Source of the DNA: Cervus elaphus
Taxonomy: Eukaryota > Chordata > Mammalia > Artiodactyla > Cervidae
Length of the DNA: 64,000 bases
Direction: 5' to 3'
Assembly (NCBI RefSeq): GCF_910594005.1
Contig: NW_025316730.1
Location: 310,001 to 374,000 of the forward strand
The notes below the pieces were generated by a model, which worked only from the letters and a program-made list of their open reading frames with translations, was not told the origin of the DNA and did not search any database. Position 1 is the first letter of the stretch, and each line of letters starts with the position of its first letter. Shown here piece after piece: positions 37,743 to 50,611 of this stretch. Position numbers and translations under genes: made by a program.

Positions 37743-39194
37743 TTACCACAAGCACCTCAAGAGGAGGCTTCTCTCAGCTCTAGCTATGTGCTGAGTTTGC
37801 GGCCTCAAGTGGAATGGACACCGCGATGACCTGACTCGAAATAAGGCCGGATATCCCTGCAGTGACTTGAATGCAGGCTCGTCTTGCATCTCCCAAGACG
37901 AAAGGATGTCTGAATCCCTTGTGGAGACCACAGAAAAAGACCTAGTCCCCCACCTCATCGCGACCGGAGGCCTCACATCCTTTGAAAACTTCAGAGGTGC
38001 GCGGAGATCAGTGCCTCCAAAGGAGACGATGACTGACTCCTCGTGAAATTTGATAGGAGTCCCAGGATTCCTGTGCCACGTTGAAAGGGACCCTTGGTCT
38101 CCCGCCTCAGCTGGAGAGGCGTCCCAATTGCCCTGCCAAGCCTCGAGGAGAATCCCGAGTTGTCCCTCGCAACTAGGCAGGAGTCCTGATGTTGCTGCAC
38201 AAACACGTGGGTGGAAGGGCCATCCCCGTCGTAAGTCGAGAATATACTCCAGGTTCCCGCCGCAACTCGAGAAAAACCATGAGACTTCCCCCTCGCCGCG
38301 AGATGAGGCCCGATTCCCCTGCACTGCGTGCAGAGCAATTCCGTGTTGCACATCACACATGAAAGGAGCCTTGATTTCCTTGATGGCACTCCAGAGAAAC
38401 CCCAAGAACACTGTTTCAAGGCAGAGAGGGATCCTGAGGTCACTGTAGCAACAAGAAAGAGCTCCGTGGACCAAGAATCAACTCGAGATGAGAGGTTAGT
38501 CCCTGGCTTCGACTCCAGAGTAATACCACCTTACCACAAGCACCTCAAGAGGAGGCTTCTCTCAGCTCTAGGTATGTGCTGAGTTCGCGGCCTCAAGTGG
38601 AATGGACACCGCGATGCCCTGACTCGAAATAAGGCCGGATATCCCTGCAGTGTCTTGAATGCAGGCTCGTCTTGCTTCTCCCAGGACGAAAGGATGTCTG
38701 AATCCCCTGTGGAGACCTCAGAGAAAGATCTAGTTCCCCACCTCATAGCGACCGGAGGCCTCACATCCTTTGAAAACTCCAGAGGTACGCGGAGATCAGT
38801 GCCTCCAAAGGAGACGATGCCTGACTCTTCGTGAAACTTGAGAGGAGTCCCAGGATTCCTGTGGCACGTGGAAAGGGACACTTGGTCTCCCGCCTCAGCT
38901 GGAGAGGCGTCCCAATTGCCCTGCCAAGCCTCGAGGAGAATCGCGAGTTGTCCCTCGCAACGAGGCAGGAGTCCTGACGTCGCTGAACAAACACGTGGGT
39001 GGAAGGGCCATCCCCGTCGTAACTCGAGAATATACCCCAGGTTCCCGCCGCAACCTGAAAAAAACCATGAGACTTCCCCCTCGCCGCGATATGAGGCCCG
39101 ATTCCCCTGCACTGCGTGCAGAGCAATTCCGTGTTGCACATCACACATGAAAGGAGCCTTGATTTCCTTGATGGCACTCCAGAGAAACCCCAAG

Positions 39195-40305
39195 AACACT
39201 GTTTCAAGGCTAGAGGGATCCTGAGGTCACTGTGGCAACACGAAAGAGCTCCGTGGCCCAAAAATCAACTCGAGATGAGAGGTTAGTCCCTAACTTCGAC
39301 TCCAGAGGAATACCACCATAACACAAGCACCTCAAGAGGAGGCTTCTTTCAGCTCTAGGTATGTGAGAGGGACGCTGAGTTTGCGGCCTCAAGTGGAATT
39401 GACACTGCGATGCCCTGACGCGAAATAAGGCAGGATATCCCTGCAGTGACTTGAATGCAGGCTCATCTTGCATCTCCCAAGATGAAAGGATGTCTGAATC
39501 CCCTGTGGAGACCACAGAGAAAGACCTAGTTCCCCACCTCATGGCGACCGGAGGCCTCACATCCTTTGAAAACTCCAGAGGTACGCGGAGATCAGTGCCT
39601 CCAAAGGAGACGATGCCTGACTCCTCGTGAAACTTGATAGGAGTCCCAGGATTACTGTGGCACGTGGAAAGGGACCCTTGGTCTCCCGCCTCAGCTGGAG
39701 AGGCGTCCCAATTGCACTGCCAAGCCTCGAGGAGAATCCAGAATTGTCCCCCGCAACTAGGCAGGAGTCCTGACGTCGCTGAACAAACACGTGGGTGGAA
39801 GGGCCATCCCCGTCGTAACTCGAGAATATACCCCAGGTTCCCGTCGCAACTCGAGAAAAACCATGAGACTTCCCCCTCGCCCCGAGATGAGGCCCGATTC
39901 CCCTGCACTGCGTGCAGAGCAATTCCGTGTTGCACATCACACATGAAAGGAGCCTTGATTTCCTTGATGGCACTCCAGAGAAACCCCAAGAACACTGTTT
40001 CAAGGCTAGAGGGATCCTGAGGTCACTGTAGCAACACGAAAGAGTTCCATGGACCAAAAATCAACTCGAGATGAGAGGTTAGTCCCTGGCTTCGACTCCA
40101 GAGTAATACCACCTTACCACAAGCACCTCAAGAGGAGGCTTCTCTTAGCTCTAGCTATGTGCTGAGTTTGCGGCCTCAAGTGGAATGGACACCGCGATGC
40201 CCTGACTCAAAATAAGGCCGGATATCCCTGCAGTGACTTGAATGCAGGCTCGTCTTGCATCTCCCAAGACGAAAGGATGTCTGAATCCCCTGTGGAGACC
40301 ACAGA
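39195..40305. repeat. Dispersed matching segment F, copy 1 (offset 10,306)
   Basis: Matches 49501-50611. Both share CACTGTGGCAACACG, CCGTGGCCC, CCCTAACTTCG, the altered anchor ATAACAC, GGAATTGACACTGCG, GGATTACTGTGG, GTTCCCGTCGC, TCGCCCCGAG, CTTCTCTTAGC and GACTCAAAATAAGG. Similarity is lost where this copy has CAGAAAAAGACC and the other CAGAGAAAGACC. Confidence 0.85.
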
Positions 40306-41919
40306 AAAAGACCTAGTTCCCCACCTCATCGCGACCGGAGGCCTCACATCCTTTGAAAACTCCAGAGGTGCGCGGAGATCAGTGCCTCCAAAGGAGACGA
40401 TGACTGACTCCTCGTGAAATTTGATAGGAGTCCCAGGATTCCTGTGCCACGTTGAAAGGGACACTTGGTCTCCCGCCTCAGCTGGAGAGGCGTCCCAATT
40501 GCCCTGCCAAGCCTCGAGGAGAATCCTGAGCTGTCTTCACAACTAGGCAGGAGTCCTGACGTTGCTGAACAAACACGTGGGTGGAAGGGCCATCCCCGTC
40601 GTAAGTCGAGAATATACCCCAGGTTCCCGCCGCAACTCGAGGAAAACCATGAGACTTCCCCCTCGCCGCGAGATGAGGCCCGATTCCCCTGCACTGCGTG
40701 CAGAGCAATTCCGTGTTGCACATCACACATGAAAGGAGCCTTGATTTCCTTGATGGCACTCCAGAGAAACACCAAGAACACTGTTTCAAGGCTTGAGGGA
40801 TCCTGAGGTCACTGTACCCACACGAAAGAGCTCCGTGGCCCAAAAATCAACTCGAGATGGGAGGATAGTCCCTGGCTTCGACTCCAGAGGAATACCACCT
40901 TAACACAAGCACCTCAAGAGGAGGCTTCTCTCAGCTTTAGGTATGTGAGAGGGACCCTGAGTTTGCGGCCTCAAGTGGAATGGACACCGCGATGCCCTGA
41001 CTCGAAATAAGGCCGGATATCCCTGCAGTGACTTGAATGCAGGCTCGTCTTGCATCTCCCAGGACGAAAGGATGTCTGAATCCCCTGTGGAGACCTCAGA
41101 GAAAGATCTAGTTCCCCACCTCATCGCGACCGGAGGCCTCACATCCTTTGAAAACTCCAGAGGTACGCGGAGATCAGTGCCTCCAAAGGAGACGATGCCT
41201 GACTCCTCGTGAAACTTGATAGGAGTCCCAGGATTCCTGTGGCACATGGAAAGGGACCCTTGGTCTCCCGCCTCAGCTGGAGAGGCGTCCCAATTGCCCT
41301 GCCAAGCCTCGAGGAGAATCCCGAGTTGTCCCTCGCAAATAGGCAGGAGTCCGGACATCGCTGAACAAACACGTGGCTTGAAGGGCCATCACCGTCATAA
41401 CCCGAGAATATACCCCAGGTTCCCGCCGCAACTCGAGAAAAACCATGAGACTTCCCCCTCGCCGCGAGATGAGGCCCGATTCCCCTGCACTGCGTGCAGA
41501 GCAATTCCGTGTTGCACATCACACATGAAAGGAGTCTTAATTTCCTTGATGGCACTCCAGAGAAACCCCAAGAACACTGTTTCAAGGCTAGAGGGATCCT
41601 GAGGTCACTGTAGCAACACGAAAGAGCTCCGTGGACCAAGAATCAACTCGAGATGAGAGGTTAGTCCCTGGCTTCGACTCCAGAGGAATACCACCTTACC
41701 ACAAGCACCTCAAGAGGAGGCTTCTCTCAGCTCTAGCTATGTGCTGAGTTTGCGGCCTCAAGTGGAATGGACACCGCGATGCCCTGACTCGAAATAAGGC
41801 CGAATATCCCTGCAGTGACTTGAATGCAGGCTCGTCTTGCATCTCCCAAGATGAAAGGATGTCTGAATCCCCTGTGGAGACCACAGAGAGAGACCTACTT
41901 CCCCACCTCATCGCGAACG
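40306..41919. repeat. Satellite monomers between blocks F and E
   Basis: Two monomers. The first is 786 bp, with the 9-bp deletion near 40161 and a shortened stretch near 40531 (GAGCTGTCTTCACAACTAGG). The second, starting at 40900, is 796 bp and has CACGTGGCTTGAAGG near 41370. The monomer starting at 41696 again carries the 9-bp deletion. I found no end-to-end partner. Confidence 0.82.
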
Positions 41920-44900
41920 GAGGCCTCACATACTTTGAAAACTCCAGAGGTACGCGGAGATCAGTGTCTCCAAAGGAGACGATGCCTGACTCCTCGTGAA
42001 ACTTGATAGGAGTCCCAGGATTCCTGTGCACGTGGAAAGGGACCCTTGGTCTCCCGCCTCAGCTGGAGAGGCGTCCCAATTGCCCTGCCAAGCCTCGAGG
42101 AGAATCCCGAGTTGTCCCTCGCAACTAGGCAGGAGTCCTGACGTCGCTGAACAAACACTTGGGTGGAGGGGCCATCCCCGTCGTAACTCGAGAATATAGC
42201 CCCGGTTCCCACCGCAACTAGAGAAAAACCATGAGACTTCCCCCTCGCCGCGATATGAGTCCCGATTCCCCTGCACTGCGTGCAGGGCAATTCCGTGTGG
42301 CACATCACACATGAAAGGAGCCTTGATTTCCTTGATGGCACTCCAGAGAAACCCCAAGAACACGGTTTCAAGGCTAGAGGGATCCTGAGGGCACTGTAGC
42401 AACACGAAAGAGCTCCGTGAACCAAAAATCAACTCGAGATGAGAGGTTAGTCCCTGGCTTCGACTCCAGAGGAATACCACCTTACCACAAGCACCTCAAG
42501 AGGAGCCTTCTCTCAGCTCTAGGTATGTGAGATGGACCCTGAGTTTGCGGCCTCAAGTGGAATGGACACCGGGATGCCCTGACTCGAAATAAGGCCGGAT
42601 ATCCCTGCAGTGACTTGAATGCAGGCTCGTCTTGCATCTCCCAAGATGAAAGGATGTCTGAAAACCCTGTGGAGACCACAGAGAAAGACCTAGTTCCCCA
42701 CCTCATCGCCACCGGAGGCTTTACATCATTTGAAAACTCCAGAGGTACGCGGAGATCAGTGTCTCCAAAGGAGACGATGCCTGACTCCTCGTGAAACTTG
42801 ATAGGCGTCCCAGGATTCCTGTGGCACGTGGAAAGGGACCCTTGGTCTCCCGCCTCAGCTGGAGAGGCGTCCCAATTGCCCTGCCAAGCCTCGAGGAGAA
42901 TCCCGAGTAGTCCCTCACAACTAGGCAGGAGTCCTGACGTCGCTGAACAAACACGTGGGTGGAAGGGCCATCCCCGTCGTAACTCGAGAATATACCCCAG
43001 GTTAACGCCGCAACTCGAGAAAAACCATGAGACTTCCCCCTCGCCGCGAGATGAGGCCCGATTCCCCTGCACTGCGTGCAGAGCATTTCCGTGTTGCACA
43101 TCACACATGAAAGGAGCCTTGATTTCCTTGATGGCACTCCAGAGAAACCCCAAGAACACTGTTTCAAGGCTAGAGGGATCCTGAGGTCACTGTAGCAACA
43201 CGAAAGAGCTCCGTGGACCAAAAATCAACTCGAGATGAGAGGTTAGTCCCTGGCTTCGACTCCAGAGGAATACCACCTTACCAAAAGCACCTCAAGAGGA
43301 GGCTTCTCTCAGCTCTAGGTATGTGAGAGGGACCCTGAGTTTGCGGCCTCAAGTGGAATGGACACCGCGATGCCCTGACTTGAAATAAGGCTGGATATCC
43401 CTGCAGTGACTTGAATGCAGGCTCGTCTTGCATCTCCCAAGAAGAAAGGATGTCTGAATCCCCTTTGGAGACCACAGAGAGAAACCTACTTCCCCACCTC
43501 ATCGCGAACGGAGGCCTCACATCCTTTGAAAACTTCAGAGGTAGGCGGAGATCAGTGCCTCCAAAGGAGACGATGCCTGACTCCTCGTGAAACTTGATAG
43601 GAGTCCCAGGATTCCTTTGCACGTGGAAAGGGACCCTTGGTCTCCCGCCTCAGGTGGAGAGGCGTCCCAATTGCCCTGCCAAGCCTCGAGGAGAATCCCG
43701 AGTTGTCCCTCGCAACTAGGCAGGAGTCCTGACATCGCTGAACAAACACGTGGGTGGAAGGGCCATCCCCGTTGTAACTCGAGAATATACCCCAGGTTCC
43801 CGCCGCAACTCGAGAAAAACCATGAGAATTCCCCCTCACCGCGATATGAGGCCCGATTCCCCTGCACTGCGTACAGAGCAAATCCGTGTTGCACATCATA
43901 CATGAAAGGAGCATTGATTTCCTTGGTGGCACTCCAGAGAAACCCCAAGAACACTGTTTCAAGGCTAGAGGGATCCTGAGGTCACTGTACCCACACGAAA
44001 GAGCTCCGTGGACCAAAAATCAACTTGAGATGAGAGGTTAGTCCCTGGCTTCGACTCCAGAGGAATACCACCTTACCACAAGCACCTCAAGAGGAGGCTT
44101 CTCTCAGCTCTAGGTATGTGAGAGGGACCCTGAGTTTGCGGCCTCAAGTGGAATGGACACAGCGATGCCCTGACTCGAAATAAGGCCGGATATCCCTGCA
44201 GTGACTTGAATGCAGGCTCGTCTTGCATCTCCCAAGATGAAAAGATGTCTGAATCCCCTGTGGAGACCACAGAGAAAGACCTAGTTCCCCACCTCATCGC
44301 GACCGGAGCCTTACATCCTTTGAAAACTCCAGAGGTACGCGGAGATCAGTGCCTCCAAAGGAGACGATGCCTGACTCTTCGTGAAACTTGATAGGAGTCC
44401 CAGGATTCCTGTGGCACGTGGAAAGGGACACTTGGTCTCCCGCCTCAGCTGGAGAGGCGTCCCAATTGCCCTGCCAAGCCTCGAGGAGAATCCCGAGTTG
44501 TCCCTCGCAACTAGGCAGGAGTCCTGACGTCGCTGAACAAACACGTGGCTGGAAGAGCCATCCCCGTCGGAACTCGAGAATATACCCCAGGTTCCCGCCA
44601 CAACTCGAGAAAACCCATGAGACTTTTCCCTCGCCGCGAGATGAGGCCTGATTCCCCCGCCCTGCGTGCAGAGCAATTCCGTGTTGCACATCACACATGA
44701 AAGGAGCCTTGATTTCCTTGATTGAACTCCAGAGAAACCCCAAGAACACTGTTTCAAGGCTAGAGGGATGCTGAGGTCACTGTAGCCACACGAAAGAGCT
44801 CCGTGGACCAAAAATCAACTCGAGATGAGAGGTTAGTCCCTGGCTTCGACTCCAGAGGAATACCACCTTACCACAAGCACCTCAAGAGGAGGCTTCTCTC

Positions 44901-45045
44901 AGCTCTAGCTATGTGCTGAGTTTGCGGCCTCAAGTGGAATGAACACCGCGATGCCCTGACTCGAAATAAGGCAGGATATCCCTGCAGTGACATGAATGCA
45001 GGCTCGTCTTGCATCTCCCAAGATGAAAGGATGTCTGAATCCCCT
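41920..45045. repeat. Four-monomer higher-order repeat E, copy 1
   Basis: Repeated at about 45092-48218. Anchors match at offset 3,173: 42482/45655, 43278/46451, 44073/47246 and 44868/48041. Private shared variants include AACACTTGGGTGGAGGG, ATATAGCCCCGG, GGGCAATTCCGTGTGG, CTGAAAACCCTG, GGTTAACGCCGC, CCTTTGCACGTGG, GATTGAACTCC and GGATGCTGAGG. Differences are few, for example GTGGCACATGG in copy 2 where copy 1 has GTGCACGTGG near 42027. The unit contains one 9-bp-deleted monomer. Confidence 0.9.
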
Positions 45046-45091
45046 GTGGAGACCTCAGAGAAAGATCTAGTTCCCCACCTCATCGCGACCG

Positions 45092-48000
45092 GAGGCCTCA
45101 CATACTTTGAAAACTCCAGAGGTACGCGGAGATCAGTGTCTCCAAAGGAGACGATGCCTGACTCCTCGTGAAACTTGATAGGAGTCCCAGGATTCCTGTG
45201 GCACATGGAAAGGGACCCTTGGTCTACCGCCTCAGCTGGAGAGGCGTCCCAATTGCCCTGCCAAGCCTCGAGGAGAATCCCGAGTTGTCCCTCGCAACTA
45301 GGCAGGAGTCCTGACGTCGCTGAACAAACACTTGGGTGGAGGGGCCATCCCCGTCATAACTCGAGAATATAGCCCCGGTTCCCACCGCAACTAGAGAAAA
45401 ACCATGAGACTTCCCCCTCGCCGCGATATGAGTCCCGATTCCCCTGCACTGCGTGCAGGGCAATTCCGTGTGGCACATCACACATGAAAGGAGCCTTGAT
45501 TTCCTTGATGGCACTCCAGAGAAACCCCAAGAACACGGTTTCAAGGCTAGAGGGATCCTGAGGGCACTGTAGCAACACGAAAGAGCTCCGTGAACCAAAA
45601 ATCAACTCGAGATGAGAGGTTAGTCCCTGGCTTCGACTCCAGAGGAATACCACCTTACCACAAGCACCTCAAGAGGAGGCTTCTCTCAGCTCTAGGTATG
45701 TGAGAGGGACCCTGAGTTTGCGGCCTCAAGTGGAATGGACACCGGGATGCCCTGACTCGAAATAAGGCCGGATATCCCTGCAGTGACTTGAATGCAGGCT
45801 CGTCTTGCATCTCCCAAGATGAAAGGATGTCTGAAAACCCTGTGGAGACCACAGAGAAAGACCTAGTTCCCCACCTCATCGCCACCGGAGGCTTTACATC
45901 ATTTGAAAACTCCAGAGGTACGCGGAGATCAGTGTCTCCAAAGGAGACGATGCCTGACTCCTCGTGAAACTTGATAGGCGTCCCAGGATTCCTGTGGCAC
46001 GTGGAAAGGGACCCTTGGTCTCCCGCCTCAGCTGGAGAGGCGTCCCAATTGCCCTGCCAAGCCTCGAGGAGAATCCCGAGTAGTCCCTCACAACTAGGCA
46101 GGAGTCCTGACGTCGCTGAACAAACACGTGGGTGGAAGGGCCATCCCCGTCGTAACTCGAGAATATACCCCAGGTTAACGCCGCAACTCGAGAAAAACCA
46201 TGAGACTTCCCCCTCGCCGCGAGATGAGGCCCGATTCCCCTGCACTGCGTGCAGAGCATTTCCGTGTTGCACATCACACATGAAAGGAGCCTTGATTTCC
46301 TTGATGGCACTCCAGAGAAACCCCAAGAACACTGTTTCAAGGCTAGAGGGATCCTGAGGTCACTGTAGCAACACGAATGAGCTCCGTGGACCAAAAATCA
46401 ACTCGAGATGAGAGGTTAGTCCCTGGCTTCGACTCCAGAGGAATACCACCTTACCAAAAGCACCTCAAGAGGAGGCTTCTCTCAGCTCTAGGTATGTGAG
46501 AGGGACCCTGAGTTTGCGGCCTCAAGTGGAATGGACACCGCGATGCCCTGACTTGAAATAAGGCTGGATATCCCTGCAGTGACTTGAATGCAGGCTCGTC
46601 TTGCATCTCCCAAGAAGAAAGGATGTCTGAATCCCCTTTGGAGACCACAGAGAGAAACCTACTTCCCCACCTCATCGCGAACGGAGGCCTCACATCCTTT
46701 GAAAACTTCAGAGGTAGGCGGAGATCAGTGCCTCCAAAGGAGACGATGCCTGACTCCTCGTGAAACTTGATAGGAGTCCCAGGATTCCTTTGCACGTGGA
46801 AAGGGACCCTTGGTCTCCCGCCTCAGGTGGAGAGGCGTCCCAATTGCCCTGCCAAGCCTCGAGGAGAATCCCGAGTTGTACCTCGCAACTAGGAAGGAGT
46901 CCTGACATCGCTGAACAAACACGTGGGTGGAAGGGCCATCCCCGTTGTAACTCGAGAATATACCCCAGGTTCCCGCCGCAACTCGAGAAAAACCATGAGA
47001 ATTCCCCCTCACCGCGATATGAGGCCCGATTCCCCTGCACTGCGTACAGAGCAAATCCGTGTTGCACATCATACATGAAAGGAGCATTGATTTCCTTGGT
47101 GGCACTCCAGAGAAACCCCAAGAACACTGTTTCAAGGCTAGAGGGATCCTGAGGTCACTGTAGCAACACGAAAGAGCTCCGTGGACCAAAAATCAACTTG
47201 AGATGAGAGGTTAGTCCCTGGCTTCGACTCCAGAGGAATACCACCTTACCACAAGCACCTCAAGAGGAGGCTTCTCTCAGCTCTAGGTATGTGAGAGGGA
47301 CCCTGAGTTTGCGGCCTCAAGTGGAATGGACACAGCGATGCCCTGACTCGAAATAAGGCCGGATATCCCTGCAGTGACTTGAATGCAGGCTCGTCTTGCA
47401 TCTCCCAAGATGAAAAGATGTCTGAATCCCCTGTGGAGACCACAGAGAAAGACCTAGTTCCCCACCTCATCGCGACCGGAGCCTTACATCCTTTGAAAAC
47501 TCCAGAGGTACGCGGAGATCAGTGCCTCCAAAGGAGACGATGCCTGACTCTTCGTGAAACTTGATAGGAGTCCCAGGATTCCTGTGGCACGTGGAAAGGG
47601 ACACTTGGTCTCCCGCCTCAGCTGGAGAGGCGTCCCAATTGCCCTGCCAAGCCTCGAGGAGAATCCCGAGTTGTCCCTCGCAACTAGGCAGGAGTCCTGA
47701 CGTCGCTGAACAAACACGTGGCTGGAAGAGCCATCCCCGTCGGAACTCGAGAATATACCCCAGGTTCCCGCCACAACTCGAGAAAACCCATGAGACTTTT
47801 CCCTCGCCGCGAGATGAGGCCTGATTCCCCCGCCCTGCGTGCAGAGCAATTCCGTGTTGCACATCACACATGAAAGGAGCCTTGATTTCCTTGATTGAAC
47901 TCCAGAGAAACCCCAAGAACACTGTTTCAAGGCTAGAGGGATGCTGAGGTCACTGTAGCCACACGAAAGAGCTCCGTGGACCAAAAATCAACTCGAGATG

Positions 48001-48218
48001 AGAGGTTAGTCCCTGGCTTCGACTCCAGAGGAATACCACCTTACCACAAGCACCTCAAGAGGAGGCTTCTCTCAGCTCTAGCTATGTGCTGAGTTTGCGG
48101 CCTCAAGTGGAATGAACACCGCGATGCCCTGACTCGAAATAAGGCAGGATATCCCTGCAGTGACATGAATGCAGGCTCGTCTTGCATCTCCCAAGATGAA
48201 AGGATGTCTGAATCCCCT
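45092..48218. repeat. Four-monomer higher-order repeat E, copy 2
   Basis: Tandem partner of 41920-45045, with one copy following the other after less than 50 bp. The match ends at about 48218, where this copy reads CACAGAAAAAGACC and copy 1 reads CTCAGAGAAAGATC. Small differences such as CACGAATGAGC near 46375 are private. Confidence 0.9.
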
Positions 48219-49500
48219 GTGGAGACCACAGAAAAAGACCTAGTTCCCCACCTCATCACGACCCGAGGCCTCACCTCCTTTGAAAACTCAAGAGGTACGC
48301 GGAGATCAGTGCCTCCAAAGGAGACGATGCCTGACTCCTCGTGAAACTTGATAGGAGTCCCAGGATTCCTGTGGCACGTGGAAAGGGACCCTTGGTCTCC
48401 CGCCTCAGCTGGAGAGGCGTCCCAATTGCCCTGCCAAGCCTCGAGGAGAATCCCGAGTTGTCCCTCGCAACTAGGCAGGAGTCCTGACGTCGCTGAACAA
48501 ACACGTGGGTGGAAAGGCCATCCCCGTCATAACTCGAGAATATACCCCAGGGTCCCGCCGCACCTCGAGAAAAACCATGAGACTTCCCCCTCGCCGCGAG
48601 ATGAGGCTCGATTCTCCTGCACTGCATGCAGAGCAATTCCGTGTTGCACATCAAACATGAAAGGAGCCTTGATTTCCCTGATGGCACTCCAGAGAAACCC
48701 CAAGAACACTGTTTCACGGCTAGAGGGATCCTGAGGTTACTGTAGCAACACGAAAGAGGTCCGTGGACCAAAAATCAACTCAAGATGAGAGGTTAGTCCC
48801 TGGCTTCGACTCCAGAGGAATACCACCTTACCACAAGCACCTCAAGAGGAGGCTTCTCTCAGCTCTAGCTATGTGAGAGGGACCCTGATTTTGCGGCCTC
48901 AAGTGGAATGGACACTGCAATGCCCTGACGTGAAATAAGGCCGGATATCCCTGCAGTGAATTGAATGCAGGCTCGTCTTGCATCTCCCAAGATTTAAGGA
49001 TATCTGAATCCCCTGTGGAGACCACAGAGAAAGACCTAGTTCCCCACCTCATCGCGACCAGAGGCCTCACATCCTTTGAAAACTTCAGAGGTACGCGGAG
49101 ATCAGTGCCTCCAAAGACGACGATGCCTGACTCCTCGAGAAACTCGATAGGAGTCCCAGGATTCCTGTGGAACGTGGAAAGGGAACCTTGGTCTCCCGCC
49201 TCAGATGGAGAGGCGTCCCAATTGCCCTGCCAAGCCTCGAGGAAAATCCAGAGTTTTCCCTCGCAACTAGGCAGGAGTCCTGACGTCGCTGAACAAACAC
49301 GTGGCTGGAAGGGCCATCCCCGTCGTAACTCGAGAATATACCCCAGGTTCCCGCCGCAACTCGAGAAAAACCATGAGACTTACCCCTCGCCGCGAGATGA
49401 GGCCTGATTCCCCTGCCCTGCGTGCAGAGCAATTCCGTGTTGCACATCACACATGAAAGGAGCCTTGATTTCCTTGATGGCACTCCAGAGAAACACCAAG
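48219..49500. repeat. Satellite monomers between blocks E and F
   Basis: About 1.6 monomers. The stretch near 48480-48960 carries CCCCAGGGTCCC, GCTCGATTCTCC, CATCAAACATG and CCCTGATTTTGCGG, which return at 63540-64000. GAGGTTACTG and GAGGTCCGTGG near 48734 recur near 55867. The next monomer has GATTTAAGGATATC near 48993 and CCTCGAGAAACTCG near 49133, which I do not see elsewhere. Confidence 0.83.
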
Positions 49501-50611
49501 AACACTGTTTCAAGGCTAGAGGGATCCTGAGGTCACTGTGGCAACACGAAAGAGCTCCGTGGCCCAAAAATCAACTCGAGATGAGAGGTTAGTCCCTAAC
49601 TTCGACTCCAGAGGAATACCACCATAACACAAGCACCTCAAGAGGAGGCTTCTCTCAGCTCTAGGTATGTGAGAGGGACGCTGAGTTTGCGGCCTCAAGT
49701 GGAATTGACACTGCGATGCCCTGACGCGAAATAAGGCAGGATATCCCTGCAGTGACTTGAATGCAGGCTCATCTTGCATCTCCCAAGATGAAAGGATGTC
49801 TGAATCCCCTGTGGAGACCACAGAGAAAGACCTAGTTCCCCACTTCATGGCGCCCGGAGGCCTCACATCCTTTGAAAACTCCAGAGGTACGCGGAGATCA
49901 GTGCCTCCAAAGGAGACGATGCCTGACTCCTCGTGAAACTTGATAGGAGTCCCAGGATTACTGTGGCACGTGGAAAGGGACCCTTGGTCTCCCGCCTCAG
50001 CTGGAGAGGCGTCCCAATTGCCCTGCCAAGCCTCGAGGAGAATCCAGAGTTGTCCCCCGCAACTAGGCAGGAGTCCTGACGTCGCTGAACAAACACGTGG
50101 GTGGAAGGGCCATCCCCGTCGTAACTCGAGAATATACCCCAGGTTCCCGTCGCAACTCGAGAAAAACCATGAGACTTCCCCCTCGCCCCGAGATGAGGCC
50201 CGATTCCCCTGCACTGCGTGCAGAGCAATTCCGTGTTGCACATCACACATGAAAGGAGCCTTGATTTCCTTGATGGCACTCCAGAGAAACCCCAAGAACA
50301 CTGTTTAAAGGCTAGAGGGATCCTGAGGTCACTGTAGCAACACGAAAGAGTTCCATGGACCAAAAATCAACTCGAGATGAGAGGTTAGTCCCTGGCTTCG
50401 ACTCCAGAGTAATACCACCTTACCACAAGCACCTCAAGAGGAGGCTTCTCTTAGCTCTAGCTATGTGCTGAGTTTGCGGCCTCAAGTGGAATGGACACCG
50501 CGATGCCCTGACTCAAAATAAGGCCGGATATCCCTGCAGTGACTTGAATGCAGGCTCGTCTTGCATCTCCCAAGACGAAAGGATGTCTGAATCCCCTGTG
50601 GAGACCACAGA
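49501..50611. repeat. Dispersed matching segment F, copy 2
   Basis: Partner of 39195-40305, 10,306 bp away. The distance is not filled by a matching series of monomers, because blocks E and others lie between. It therefore reflects a transposition-like or long-range exchange, not simple tandem doubling. The last part of this copy merges into block G. Confidence 0.85.

Noticed and set aside
37743..38531. The 788-bp monomers as a different satellite family
   Set aside because: They align throughout with the 796-bp form. The length change is explained by the 9-bp deletion plus a one-base insertion in GGCAGAGAGGG.
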